Assembly (NCBI GenBank): GCA_025463305.1
Contig: JAOBWK010000042.1
Location: 62,001-126,000 of the forward strand
Length of the DNA: 64,000 nt
Direction of reading: 5' to 3'
From: Ilumatobacteraceae bacterium
GTDB taxonomy: Bacteria; Actinomycetota; Acidimicrobiia; Acidimicrobiales; Ilumatobacteraceae
Part shown: piece by piece, positions 16,884 through 25,172 of the stretch
Numbering within the stretch: position 1 is the first letter of the stretch
Layout of the letters: the number at the start of each line of letters is the position of its first letter
Translations under genes and position numbers: made by a program
The notes under the pieces: generated by a model
Databases searched by the model: none
Seen by the model: only the letters and a program-made list of their open reading frames with translations
What the model was told of the DNA's origin: nothing

Positions 16884-18012
16884 CCTCGCCGACACGGGGC
16901 GGGTGCCGCGGCCGCGGCTCGTCGGCCCCGATGTCACCCGGGCCATCGCGCTCGTCGGCGTCGTCATCATGAACTTCCACGGTTACCTCAACGGCGGCGA
17001 CGACCACGTGAACCGATCGCTCGCCGAGCGGATCTTCGACCCCACCGACGGCCCGCTCACCACCCGGTTCGCCGCCGCGTTCGTGCTCGTCGCCGGCATG
17101 GGCGTCACGATGCTCACCAACCGCAGCCGGCTGAGCGGCGACCGCGCGGCGATCCGCGACGACCGCTGGCGACTCGCCCGCCGCGGCCTGCTGCTGTTCA
17201 GCTTCGGGCTGCTGATCGAGTGGATCTGGCCGGGGACGATCCTCTTCTACTACGGCGCCTACTTCATGGTCGCCTCCCTGCTGTTCACGCTGCGAGTGCG
17301 TTGGCTGGTCGTGATCGGCAGCGTCGCCACGCTCGCCGCTGCGGGGATCGCGTGGTTCCGCCTCGAACGGATGCTCGACGGGCACAGCACCGCCTGGCTC
17401 GAGCCCGAGGTGACCTCACCGCGCAACCTGCTGCTGCGCACCTTCGTCGGGTACACCCATCCGCTGCTGCCGTGGCTGGCGTTCGTGTGTGCCGGCATCA
17501 TCCTCGGCCGCTCCCTCGACCGGATCGCCGAGCTGCGCGGCCGACTGATGATCGGTGGGCTGATCGCATTCGCCGGCACGTACCTCGTCAACTTCGTCGG
17601 GATCCGTTGGGCCACCCACGGCTTCACGGTGGACGACACGTGGTCGCGGCGCTGGCGCGGCCTGCTCTCGACCGGGCCGTACGACCGCGGACTGCTCTAC
17701 ACCGTCGGCACGCTCGGCATCGCCATCGTCGCGTACGGCGCGATCTCGTGGATCGCCGAGCGGTACCCGACCGCCGGCCTCACCCAGCTCTTCCAGCACG
17801 CCGGGCAGATGACGCTGTCGCTGTACCTGCTGCATGTCGTCACGTTCAACGCCGTCGTGCACTGGTGGCACTGGGTTCGTCCGACCGGGCTCGACACCGC
17901 GCTCGTCTTCAGCCTCGTCTTCTGGGTGCTGGCGATCTCGGTCGGCGCCTTGTGGCACCGGTTCGCCGGGATGGGACCGTTGGAGCGCATCTACCGCAAC
18001 TTCGGCGGATGA
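16876..18012 (+). CDS. heparan-alpha-glucosaminide N-acetyltransferase-like membrane protein
   Basis: 378-residue polytopic membrane protein with about nine to ten helices. It resembles the DUF1624/DUF418 (acyltransferase-type, HGSNAT-like) group: N-terminal GPDVTRAIALVGVVIMNFHGY with the conserved His, then RRGLLLFSFGLLIEW, IWPGTILFYYGAYF, THPLLPWLAFVCAGIILGR, and a C-terminal AGQMTLSLYLLHV. Such proteins acylate cell-surface sugars or lipids from cytosolic acyl donors. The start overlaps the racemase-fold gene by eight bases, suggesting a joint role at the envelope. Substrate unknown. Confidence 0.75.
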   Translation: MTDLADTGRVPRPRLVGPDVTRAIALVGVVIMNFHGYLNGGDDHVNRSLAERIFDPTDGPLTTRFAAAFVLVAGMGVTMLTNRSRLSGDRAAIRDDRWRLARRGLLLFSFGLLIEWIWPGTILFYYGAYFMVASLLFTLRVRWLVVIGSVATLAAAGIAWFRLERMLDGHSTAWLEPEVTSPRNLLLRTFVGYTHPLLPWLAFVCAGIILGRSLDRIAELRGRLMIGGLIAFAGTYLVNFVGIRWATHGFTVDDTWSRRWRGLLSTGPYDRGLLYTVGTLGIAIVAYGAISWIAERYPTAGLTQLFQHAGQMTLSLYLLHVVTFNAVVHWWHWVRPTGLDTALVFSLVFWVLAISVGALWHRFAGMGPLERIYRNFGG

Positions 18013-18093
18013 GGCGCTGCTTGACCAAAACGTGACAGTGGACACGTCATGTTTCGGAACAATCCGCCTGGTAACTGTGTTCAACAGAGCATC

Positions 18094-18921
18094 ATGAGCG
18101 ACTCAATCGGTATGTACCTCAACGACATCGGCAAAGTTCCCCTGCTGACCGCAGAGGAAGAGCGCGAACTGTCCAAGATCATCGAAGAAGGCCACGCTGC
18201 GGCCGAGCGCCTCGCCAATGGCGAGAAGGGCGCCCGTCTGAAGTCTGCCGTCAACGCTGCGGCATCGGCGAAGGACCGGTTCATCCGGGCCAACCTCCGC
18301 CTCGTCGTCAGCATCGCCCGCCGGTATCCGCTGCCCCAGGGCATGGACCTCGGCGATCTCATCCAGGAGGGCAACCTGGGCCTCGAGCACGCGGTCGACA
18401 AGTTCGACTGGCGGCGCGGGTTCAAGTTCTCCACCTACGCCACGTTCTGGATCCGCCAGTCGATCGGTCGTGCGCTCGATCAGAAGGGAAGCCTCATCCG
18501 CATCCCCGGTGATCGCTCCGCCAACCTCCGCTCGGCACTGCGCCAGTCCGGTGGCGACGCCGAGAACCTCGACGCGGCCAACGCCGACCTGCACCGCCTC
18601 ACGGCAACCGTGTCGCTCGACAAGACCGTCGGCGACGACGGCGATGCCACCCTCGGCGACATGATCGCCTCGGGCGACGAGAGCCCGGAGAGCATCCTCA
18701 TGGCCTCGGTCGACAGCGCACTGCTGGACGAGCTCCTCAGCTCGCTCGACAAGCGTGGTCGGTACGCGGTCGAGGCCCGCTTCGGCCTCATCGACGGCGA
18801 ACGCAAGAGCTTCCGCGAGCTGGGCAACGAGCTCGGCGTCACGGCCGAGGCGGCCCGCCGCCTCGTCAACCGCTCGGTCGCCGGCCTGCGCGACGACGCC
18901 ATCCGGGTGCTCGCCGCCTGA
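18094..18921 (+). CDS. sigma-70 family RNA polymerase sigma factor with divergent region 4
   Basis: 275-residue sigma factor. Region 1.2 begins with DSIGMYLNDIGKVPLLTAEEE. Region 2 is well conserved (NLRLVVSIARRY, GMDLGDLIQEGNLGLEHAVDKFDWRRGFKFSTYATFWIRQSI in consecutive blocks), and region 3 follows with IRIPGDRSANLRSAL. Region 4 (~205-275) aligns as LLSSLDKRGRYAVEARFGL and SFRELGNELGVTAEAARRLVNRSVAGLR. It lacks the usual TRERVRQIE recognition helix, so promoter choice probably differs from the housekeeping factor. The ATG at 18094 is preferred to 18049. Upstream lies TAACTG at 18072 and a GGAAC at 18056, but no convincing -35/-10 pair. Confidence 0.88.
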   Translation: MSDSIGMYLNDIGKVPLLTAEEERELSKIIEEGHAAAERLANGEKGARLKSAVNAAASAKDRFIRANLRLVVSIARRYPLPQGMDLGDLIQEGNLGLEHAVDKFDWRRGFKFSTYATFWIRQSIGRALDQKGSLIRIPGDRSANLRSALRQSGGDAENLDAANADLHRLTATVSLDKTVGDDGDATLGDMIASGDESPESILMASVDSALLDELLSSLDKRGRYAVEARFGLIDGERKSFRELGNELGVTAEAARRLVNRSVAGLRDDAIRVLAA

Positions 18922-18947
18922 GTGAGCTGGCCGTGAGCCTCAACCTC

Positions 18948-18953
18948 TAACGT
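18948..18953 (+). promoter_or_regulatory. putative -10 box TAACGT, leaderless start at 18962
   Basis: TAACGT is eight bases before the ATG of the SDR gene, in the 40-base gap after the sigma factor gene. No Shine-Dalgarno is visible. Confidence 0.5.
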
Positions 18954-18961
18954 CGCTGTCC

Positions 18962-19753
18962 ATGTGGGAACCACGTGGACAGCGAGTGTTGGTCACCGGC
19001 GCATCGTCGGGAATCGGCGCCGCGACAGCGATCGAGCTCGCTCGTCTCGGCGCCGTCGTCGCGCTCGTGGCGCGACGGGAGGCAGCGCTGGGCGAAGTGC
19101 TCGCGCAGTGCCGCGAGCACTCGCCCGCGTCGGCGATGTTCGTGGCCGATCTGTCCGACCTGGACGCCATCCCGGCGCTCGCCGAGCTGGTGTCGTCGAC
19201 GTTCGGCGCGATCGACGTGCTCGTCAACAACGCCGGCGTGCCGAAGCGGCGAAAGGTCGAGGCGATGAGCCTCGACGACGCCGAGTCCGTGATGCGGATC
19301 AACTACTTCTCGCCGGTCGCGCTCACGATCGCCCTGCTGCCGTCGATGATCGAGCGTGGCTCGGGCCACGTCGTCAACGTGTCGTCGATGGGCGCTCACA
19401 TGGTGGCGTTCGGCGTGGGCGCGTATTCCGCCACCAAGGCTGCGCTGGAGATGTTCACCGAGTCGATGTTCGTCGAGCTCGCCGGCAGCGGCATCCACGC
19501 CCACGTCGTCGTGCCCGGCACCACCCGCTCGGAGTTCAGCACACCGAAGGACGGCAACGATCCGCCGTTCCCGTCGGACCCGGCCACCACGGCCACGGCC
19601 GAGACAGTGGCCGCCGCCATCATCGCCAGCCTGTCCGATGACGGCTTCATCACCTACGCCACCGAGCGCGACGCCGGCACCGCCGCCGCCAAGCACGCCG
19701 ATCCGAACGCCTTCCTCACGTCGATGCGCCGGCGCCTGTCCGGCACCCGCTGA
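18962..19753 (+). CDS. short-chain dehydrogenase/reductase
   Basis: 263-residue classical SDR. It has the nucleotide-binding TGASSGIGAATAIELARLG (~12-30), the DLSD adenine-pocket motif, NNAGVPKRRK, the catalytic Ser in VNVSSMG, the YSATKAALEMF Tyr-x-x-x-Lys pair (Tyr ~154), and a post-catalytic VVPGTTRSEF. The Ala-Arg-Arg after the second strand (VARREA) favours NADP(H). Substrate unknown. The stop is immediately followed by a tandem hairpin repeat and a convergent metallopeptidase gene. Confidence 0.92.
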   Translation: MWEPRGQRVLVTGASSGIGAATAIELARLGAVVALVARREAALGEVLAQCREHSPASAMFVADLSDLDAIPALAELVSSTFGAIDVLVNNAGVPKRRKVEAMSLDDAESVMRINYFSPVALTIALLPSMIERGSGHVVNVSSMGAHMVAFGVGAYSATKAALEMFTESMFVELAGSGIHAHVVVPGTTRSEFSTPKDGNDPPFPSDPATTATAETVAAAIIASLSDDGFITYATERDAGTAAAKHADPNAFLTSMRRRLSGTR

Positions 19754-19871
19754 GTCGACTCACCGACCGCGCGATGTCGCCTGCGGGACGACATCCCGCG
19801 GTCATTCGCAACCCGTCGACTCACTGACCGCGCGATGTCGTCCGCGGGACGACATCCCGCGGTCAGTCGCG
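19754..19871. repeat. tandem 61-bp duplication, each copy a long hairpin
   Basis: Two copies (19754-19814 and from 19815) differ at about four of the first 54 positions. In the second copy the arms 19824-19843 and 19847-19866 pair over 20 bp with one mismatch and a three-base loop. The first copy forms a similar, slightly weaker stem. The repeat fills the gap between converging SDR and metallopeptidase genes, so it can act as a two-way terminator. The stem core resembles the hairpin at 9126-9154. Confidence 0.75.
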
Positions 19872-19873
19872 GA

Positions 19874-20767
19874 TCACGTCTCGGCGAAGGTGGTGCACTG
19901 TTTGTAGTCGCCGGTGGTGTAGCCGCGCTGGAACCAGGATTTGCGCTGCTCGGAGGTGCCGTGGGTGAAGGTGTCGGGGTCGACGTGGCCGGTCTCTTGC
20001 TGCTCGATCCGGTCGTCGCCGACGGCAGCCGCGGCGTCGAGCGCCTCGTTGACCTCGGACGCGTTGTCGAGCTCGCCGCGACTGTCGGCGTCGTGCGCCC
20101 ACACCCCGGCGAAGCAATCGGCCTGCAGCTCGAGCGCCACCGATTCCTTGTTCGCACCGCTCGGGTCGGCCTGGTTCGCGGCCTCGACCTTGGCCTCGGT
20201 GCCGAGCAGGTTCTGGATGTGATGGCCGTACTCGTGGGCGACGATGTACTGCGAGGCGAGATCGCCCTTGATGCCGAACTGGTTCTCGAGCTGCACGAGG
20301 AAGTTGAGATCCATGTACACGAGGTGGTCGTTCGGGCATTAGAACGGCCCCGTGTCGGCCGACGCCGTGCCGCAGCCAGTGTCGGTGGAGTCGGAGAAGA
20401 ACACCGTCTTGGTGAACTCGTAGGTACGACCCTCGGACTGGAACTCGCGGTTCCAGAAGTTCTGCACGTCCTCGGTGGCGCCGCAGATGATGCTCTCCAG
20501 ATCGCTGTTGCACGCGCCGTCGGCAGCATCGGCGGACTGCGAACCGTTGCCGGTCTGGGCGGCCTGGTTGGTGATGCCCTGGCCGTTGAGCACCCGCGGG
20601 AGGATGAAGATCGCCAGCGCGAGGATGATGCCGACCACGCCGCCGCCGAGCTTGCCGGGCAGCGGGATGCCGCCGCCACCGAGCATCCCGCCGAGGCCGC
20701 CGCCACCGGTGCTGGCCCGGCGATCGTCGATCATCGAGGAGTTGCCGGTCTCGCGGATCTTGGTCAT
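19874..20767 (-). pseudogene. neutral zinc metallopeptidase, interrupted by in-frame TAA
   Basis: Gene of the putative neutral zinc metallopeptidase family (KPN_02809-type, PF04228). N-terminal part: basic tail, Gly-rich stretch, one membrane helix (VVGIILALAIFILPR), then Cys-containing extracellular segment and TVFFSDSTDTGCGTASAD. C-terminal part: MDLNFLVQLENQFG, the zinc site HEYGHH, ALELQADCFAGVWA and a Cys tail. The reading frame is continuous except for TAA at 20339-20341 (minus strand), exactly where the family has Tyr in GPFYCP. A single base change or sequencing error explains it. The 19874-20320 part could be translated from an internal Met, but would lack the membrane anchor. The start overlaps the ROK gene stop (ATGA), so the two form an operon. 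Confidence 0.85.
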
Positions 20768-21672
20768 CGTGGGCCTCCCGCCGCGGCGGCGCGGTTGCGC
20801 CGGTGCAGGCCACGGAGGCCGACCGCTCCGGCGCCGATCAGTGGGCCACGGTCGCCGAGCCGGGCGGGCGTGATGCGCACGCCACGCACGAAGCTCAGCC
20901 GGCAATGCTCGGAGAGGCTGTCCTGGGCGGCGTTGAAGAACGTCGCTCCGAAGCCGAGCGCCACGGATCCACCGACCACGACGAGGTCGAGATCCAGCGC
21001 GTTGCAGACCGATGCGCAGGCCCGTCCGACGAGGCGGCCGGTGCGCACCATGATGTCGTAGGTCGGCTCGGTGGGCGAACGCCCGGTGATCGATTCGATG
21101 GCCGTCCCGGAGGCCTCGGCCTCGAGGCAGCCGCGGGCGCCGCACACGCAGCGCCGGCCGTTCGGCTCGACGATGAGGTGACCGATGTGGCCGGCGTTGC
21201 CGGTGGCGCCGTCGAGCAACTGCCCGTCGAGCACGATGCCGCCACCGACGCCGGTGGACACCACCATCGCCATGAAGTTGTTGCGCCCCTGCGCTGCGCC
21301 GACCCAGCCCTCGGCGAGCGCCAGCGCCTTGGCATCCAGATCGCCGTAGACGTCGAGGCCGGTGAGCTTGACCAGGCGTTCGCGGAGCGGGAAGTTCTGC
21401 CAGGAGCGGATGTTCAGCGGCGAGATGGTCTCGCAGTTCGGCAGCAGCGGCCCGGCGGATCCCACGCCGACGACGACGGGTCGAACCTCGTGGTGCTCGA
21501 CGGCGCGCTCCACCTGCGAGGTGACCAGCGCGGCCAGCTGGGCGAAGATGCCGTCGGCATCGAGATCGTGGTTGACCTCGACGCGATCGAGGTCGATCAG
21601 CTCGCCCGACATCTTCATCAGGCCGACCGCCATCTTGGTGCCGCCGATGTCTATGGCGAGTACGACATCCAT
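20764..21672 (-). CDS. ROK-family sugar kinase (glucokinase-like)
   Basis: 302-residue ROK-family protein, probably an ATP-dependent glucokinase or N-acetylhexosamine kinase. It has the phosphate-1 motif LAIDIGGTKMAVGL at the N-terminus, the catalytic Asp expected in YGDLDAKALALAEGW, STGVGGGIVLDG, GHIGHLIVEPNG, and the zinc-binding CVCGARGCLEAEASG. The C-terminal VVVGGSVALGFG is the adenosine motif. No N-terminal HTH is present, so it is a kinase rather than a repressor. Start supported by TACCCT nine bases upstream. It is translationally coupled to the downstream metallopeptidase gene. Confidence 0.92.
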   Translation of the reverse strand: MDVVLAIDIGGTKMAVGLMKMSGELIDLDRVEVNHDLDADGIFAQLAALVTSQVERAVEHHEVRPVVVGVGSAGPLLPNCETISPLNIRSWQNFPLRERLVKLTGLDVYGDLDAKALALAEGWVGAAQGRNNFMAMVVSTGVGGGIVLDGQLLDGATGNAGHIGHLIVEPNGRRCVCGARGCLEAEASGTAIESITGRSPTEPTYDIMVRTGRLVGRACASVCNALDLDLVVVGGSVALGFGATFFNAAQDSLSEHCRLSFVRGVRITPARLGDRGPLIGAGAVGLRGLHRRNRAAAAGGPR

Positions 21673-21679
21673 GGACGGG

Positions 21680-22717
21680 TCAGGGTAGCGGGTCCTCCAC
21701 ATCCCCCGCGGGCGCCACGTCGGGCACCCCGCCCGGGGCGAACACCGCGGGGAGCCCGCCGGTGTGCACGAACACCACGTCGTCGCCTGGTCCCCAACGC
21801 CCATCGGCGGCGTTGCCGAGCATGCCCGCCATGCCCTTGCCGGAGTACGTACGGTCGAGCACCCATCCACCGCGGCGGGCCGCCCACACGATCGCGTCGT
21901 CGGCGGCCTCGGTGGGGATCGCGTAGTCGACGCCGATCCACCGGGTGTCGATCTCGACGTCGGCCTCGGTGACGCCGGCAGCGCCGATCAGCGCGAGCGA
22001 GTCCGCGGCCAGGTTGGCGATGTCGGGCAGACCGAGCACCACCCCCTTCGCCACGCCGATCGCGACGATGTCGGGGGGCTCGTGGCCCATCGAGCGCCAC
22101 AGCGCCCGGCCGGCGACGAAGCCGGCATGGGTCCCGCCGCTCGACGACGTGAACACCACCGCTGCGGGTGAGATGCCGACGGCCGCGCACTGCTCCATCA
22201 GCTCGACGAACGCGGCGACGTAGCCCAGCGCACCGACCGGCGTGCTGCCTCCGATCGGGATCGAGTGCGGGTGCAGCCCGTCCTCCTCCAGTGCATCGGT
22301 GAGCGCCTCGCGGGCGATCTCGAGCTCGCCCCAGTTCGCCGCCGGCAGCCCGGTGAAGTGCAGGTGCGCGCCGAACAGGTGCGACAGCAGCTGGTTGCCG
22401 ACGAGCTCGGCCGGGCGATCGCCGGACAGCACGAGATGCGTCTCCAGACCGAGGCGGGCGCCGGCGGCAGCCGTCATCCGGCAGTGGTTGGACTGGCCGG
22501 CACCGACGGTGATCAGGCAGTCGGCCCCGTTGGCCAGCGCCTCACCGCAGATGAACTCGAGCTTGCGCGCCTTGTTGCCGCCGACGCCGAGACCGGTGAG
22601 GTCGTCGCGCTTCACCCACAGTTGGGCACCGCCGTCGAGCTGGGGCCCACGCTCGAGCGGCGTCGGCAAGGTCGCCAGCTGCGCGCGTGGCATGGAGTGC
22701 AGGCGTCCCATCGACAT
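21680..22717 (-). CDS. D-cysteine desulfhydrase / ACC deaminase family PLP enzyme
   Basis: 345-residue fold-type II PLP enzyme. It has LATLPTPLERGPQL at the N-terminus, the PLP-lysine motif GGNKARKLEF (Lys ~50), VGAGQSNHCRMTAAAGARLG, and the phosphate-binding SSSGGTHAG. The C-terminal VFVHTGGLPAVFA is typical of D-cysteine desulfhydrase and 1-aminocyclopropane-1-carboxylate deaminase. Discriminating residues cannot be weighed without alignment, so the substrate is left open. The ATG at 22717 is chosen over an earlier in-frame codon because TACAGT lies eight bases upstream of it. Divergent from the ECF sigma gene. Confidence 0.88.
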   Translation of the reverse strand: MSMGRLHSMPRAQLATLPTPLERGPQLDGGAQLWVKRDDLTGLGVGGNKARKLEFICGEALANGADCLITVGAGQSNHCRMTAAAGARLGLETHLVLSGDRPAELVGNQLLSHLFGAHLHFTGLPAANWGELEIAREALTDALEEDGLHPHSIPIGGSTPVGALGYVAAFVELMEQCAAVGISPAAVVFTSSSGGTHAGFVAGRALWRSMGHEPPDIVAIGVAKGVVLGLPDIANLAADSLALIGAAGVTEADVEIDTRWIGVDYAIPTEAADDAIVWAARRGGWVLDRTYSGKGMAGMLGNAADGRWGPGDDVVFVHTGGLPAVFAPGGVPDVAPAGDVEDPLP

Positions 22718-22796
22718 GCCCACGAACTGTACGTTGGCTGTCAACCAAACCCTGACCGCCTCTGCGGCGTGTCACTGATCGGTGATGGTTGCTTAC

Positions 22797-23340
<544 letters not shown>

Positions 23341-23348
<8 letters not shown>

Positions 23349-24345
23349 GTTCGACGATCCCTACCTGCGCAACAGCCTGCAGCAACTGGGTGGCCGCGCC
23401 GGTGACGAGGCGGCCGCGTACGCCGCCCTCCAGCGACGGGTGCGCACGGTCAAGCGCCGACGCGCCACGTTCGCCAGTGGTGGGCTGGTGGTGCTGTGCG
23501 TGGCCGCGATCGCCGTGGTGAACGTGCGCGGCGAGTCCTCGGAGACGTTGACCCCGTCGGCCACCGGCGCGAGCGCGTCCGACGGGGTCGCCTCGTCGAC
23601 CCCCACCACCGACGCCGGCTCGACCACCACGGTCGTCGCCACCTCGACCACGCTCGCCCCGACGTCGACCACGGCGGCGCCGACCAGCACGGCATCGACG
23701 ACGGCGCCGACCGATCCGGCGACGAGTGTGGCGCCCGATTCGGCGAGCCCCGGCGGCCTGCCCCAGACACCGGGGGCAACGGGGTCACCCGGCTCGACGA
23801 CGCCGAGCACGCATCCGACGACGCACACCACTGTCCCGGCGACGCCCGTGACCGTGCCCGATTCGAGCCCGTCGGGCAACCCCGGTGGCGCCCAACCGGT
23901 GATCCAGACCTTCACGGCCCAGCACGGATCGATCACCGTCGAGCTGGCCAACGGACGGATGCGCATCGTCGGGCACACCGCCGCTGCCGGGTACGGCTAC
24001 CAGGTCGACCGCACCGACGACACCCGCATCCGCGTGCGGTTCCGCAGCGGCGAGAGCACGTCGCAGATCGACGTCACCCTGTCCGGCGGCCAGATGGCGG
24101 GCTCCAGCAGCGAGGAGCAGTCCGGTCCACCGAACACCGCGCCATCGAGCACCAGCCCGTCGAGCACGACCCCGCCCAGCAGCGCACCGCCGACGAGCGA
24201 GGACCACGGGGGTGGCGGCGGTTCCGGCTCGGGCGGTGGCGGGTCCGGTAGCGGGTCGGGCAGCGGCTCCGGAGGCGGCGGGTTCAGTGGCGACGGCGGC
24301 CACGGTGGCGGCGGCAGCGACACCACCAGCACCCTCGACGGCTGA
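23341..24345 (+). CDS. single-pass membrane protein, putative anti-sigma partner
   Basis: 334-residue protein co-translated with the ECF sigma factor (8-bp overlap). The ~50-residue cytoplasmic N-terminus contains DDPYLRNSLQQLG. A single membrane helix (~43-60, ASGGLVVLCVAAIAVV) follows, then an extracellular Thr/Ser/Pro-rich stretch (~65-190). Next is a small folded segment (~195-255) with ITVELANGRMRIVGHTAAAG, and finally a Gly/Ser-rich tail. The topology is that of a membrane anti-sigma factor, but no zinc-binding HxxxCxxC motif is present in the N-terminus. I do not recognise the folded extracellular segment. Function as anti-sigma is inferred from position and topology only. Confidence 0.65.
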
Positions 24346-24392
24346 CGCCTCGAGCCGCACCGTCGGCTCCCGCGTGCTATCACTGGCGGGCG

Positions 24393-25055
24393 ATGGCGAC
24401 CGACTGGAACCCTCTCCTGCGCGCCGAGTTCGACAAGCCGTACTGGCAGCCGCTCCAGGACTTCGTGCGCGACGAGCGCGCCCACCACACCGTGTACCCG
24501 CCGCACCCCGAGGTCTTCGCGGCGATCCACCTGACGCCGTACGCCGACACGCGGGTGATGATCCTCGGCCAGGACCCGTACCACGGGCCGAACCAGGCGC
24601 ACGGGCTGTGCTTCTCGGTGCGCCGCGGTGTTGCCGTGCCGCCGTCGCTGATGAACATCCACAAGGAGCTGCAGAGCGACCTCGGGTACGCCCCGCCGCG
24701 CCACGGCAACCTCGAGCACTGGGCCACCCAGGGCGTGCTGCTGCTGAACACGACGCTCACCGTCCGCGCCGGTCAGGCCGGCAGCCACCAGGGCAAGGGG
24801 TGGGAGACGTTCACCGACGAGGTCATCCGGGTCGTCGACGCCAAGACCGATCCCGTGGTGTTCATCCTGTGGGGCGCGTCCGCACGCAAGAAGAAGGCGT
24901 TGATCGACGCCGGCCGGCACGTGGTGATCGAGTCCGCGCATCCGTCACCGCTGTCGGCGCACAACGGCTTCTTCGGCAGCCGTCCGTTCAGTCGGGCCAA
25001 CGAGGCGCTCGTCGCGAGGGGCCGCCAGCCCGTCGACTGGCGGCTCCCCGACTGA
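24393..25055 (+). CDS. ung: uracil-DNA glycosylase
   Basis: 220-residue family-1 uracil-DNA glycosylase that removes uracil from DNA in base-excision repair. Catalytic motif GQDPYHGPNQAHGLCFSV with the activating Asp is near residue 60. The uracil-pocket NTTLTVRAGQAGSH and VVFILWGASARKKK are present. The DNA-intercalating loop HPSPLSAHNGFFGSRPFS carries the second catalytic His. Length and motif order are standard. The ATG at 24393 is preceded by TATCACT ending eight bases upstream. A palindrome-rich gap separates it from the convergent importer operon. Confidence 0.96.
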   Translation: MATDWNPLLRAEFDKPYWQPLQDFVRDERAHHTVYPPHPEVFAAIHLTPYADTRVMILGQDPYHGPNQAHGLCFSVRRGVAVPPSLMNIHKELQSDLGYAPPRHGNLEHWATQGVLLLNTTLTVRAGQAGSHQGKGWETFTDEVIRVVDAKTDPVVFILWGASARKKKALIDAGRHVVIESAHPSPLSAHNGFFGSRPFSRANEALVARGRQPVDWRLPD

Positions 25056-25078
25056 CGTCGACCCGCAACCCCGGGTGC

Positions 25079-25148
25079 GCCCGGCGCGCTCGCAACAGCA
25101 AGCGCGCCGCTCGCGCTTCTTCGCATGCGAATGCGCGCTCTGCCGGGC
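25079..25148. terminator. nested palindromes between convergent genes
   Basis: The gap between ung and the binding-protein gene holds GGCGCGCT/AGCGCGCC (25083-25108, ten-base loop), the perfect palindrome TTCGCATGCGAA (25120-25131), and an outer GCCCGGC/GCCGGGC pair. A two-way terminator is likely. No T-tract is visible. Confidence 0.5.
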
Positions 25149-25172
25149 ATTCGCCTTCGCGGAACTGGTGTG

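Noticed and set aside
18021..18077. TTGACC...TAACTG as a standard -35/-10 promoter of the sigma factor gene
   Set aside because: The hexamers are 45 bases apart. No alternative pair with 16-18 base spacing fits, so no promoter was called.
18056..18082. GGAAC...TGTT as an ECF-type promoter of the sigma factor gene
   Set aside because: The spacing (17 bases) is reasonable, but the -10 lacks the CGTT core and a single occurrence is not convincing.
19874..20320. Separate small zinc peptidase gene starting at an internal Met
   Set aside because: The sequence upstream of the TAA is in the same frame and encodes the expected N-terminal half of the same family, so this is one interrupted gene, not two.
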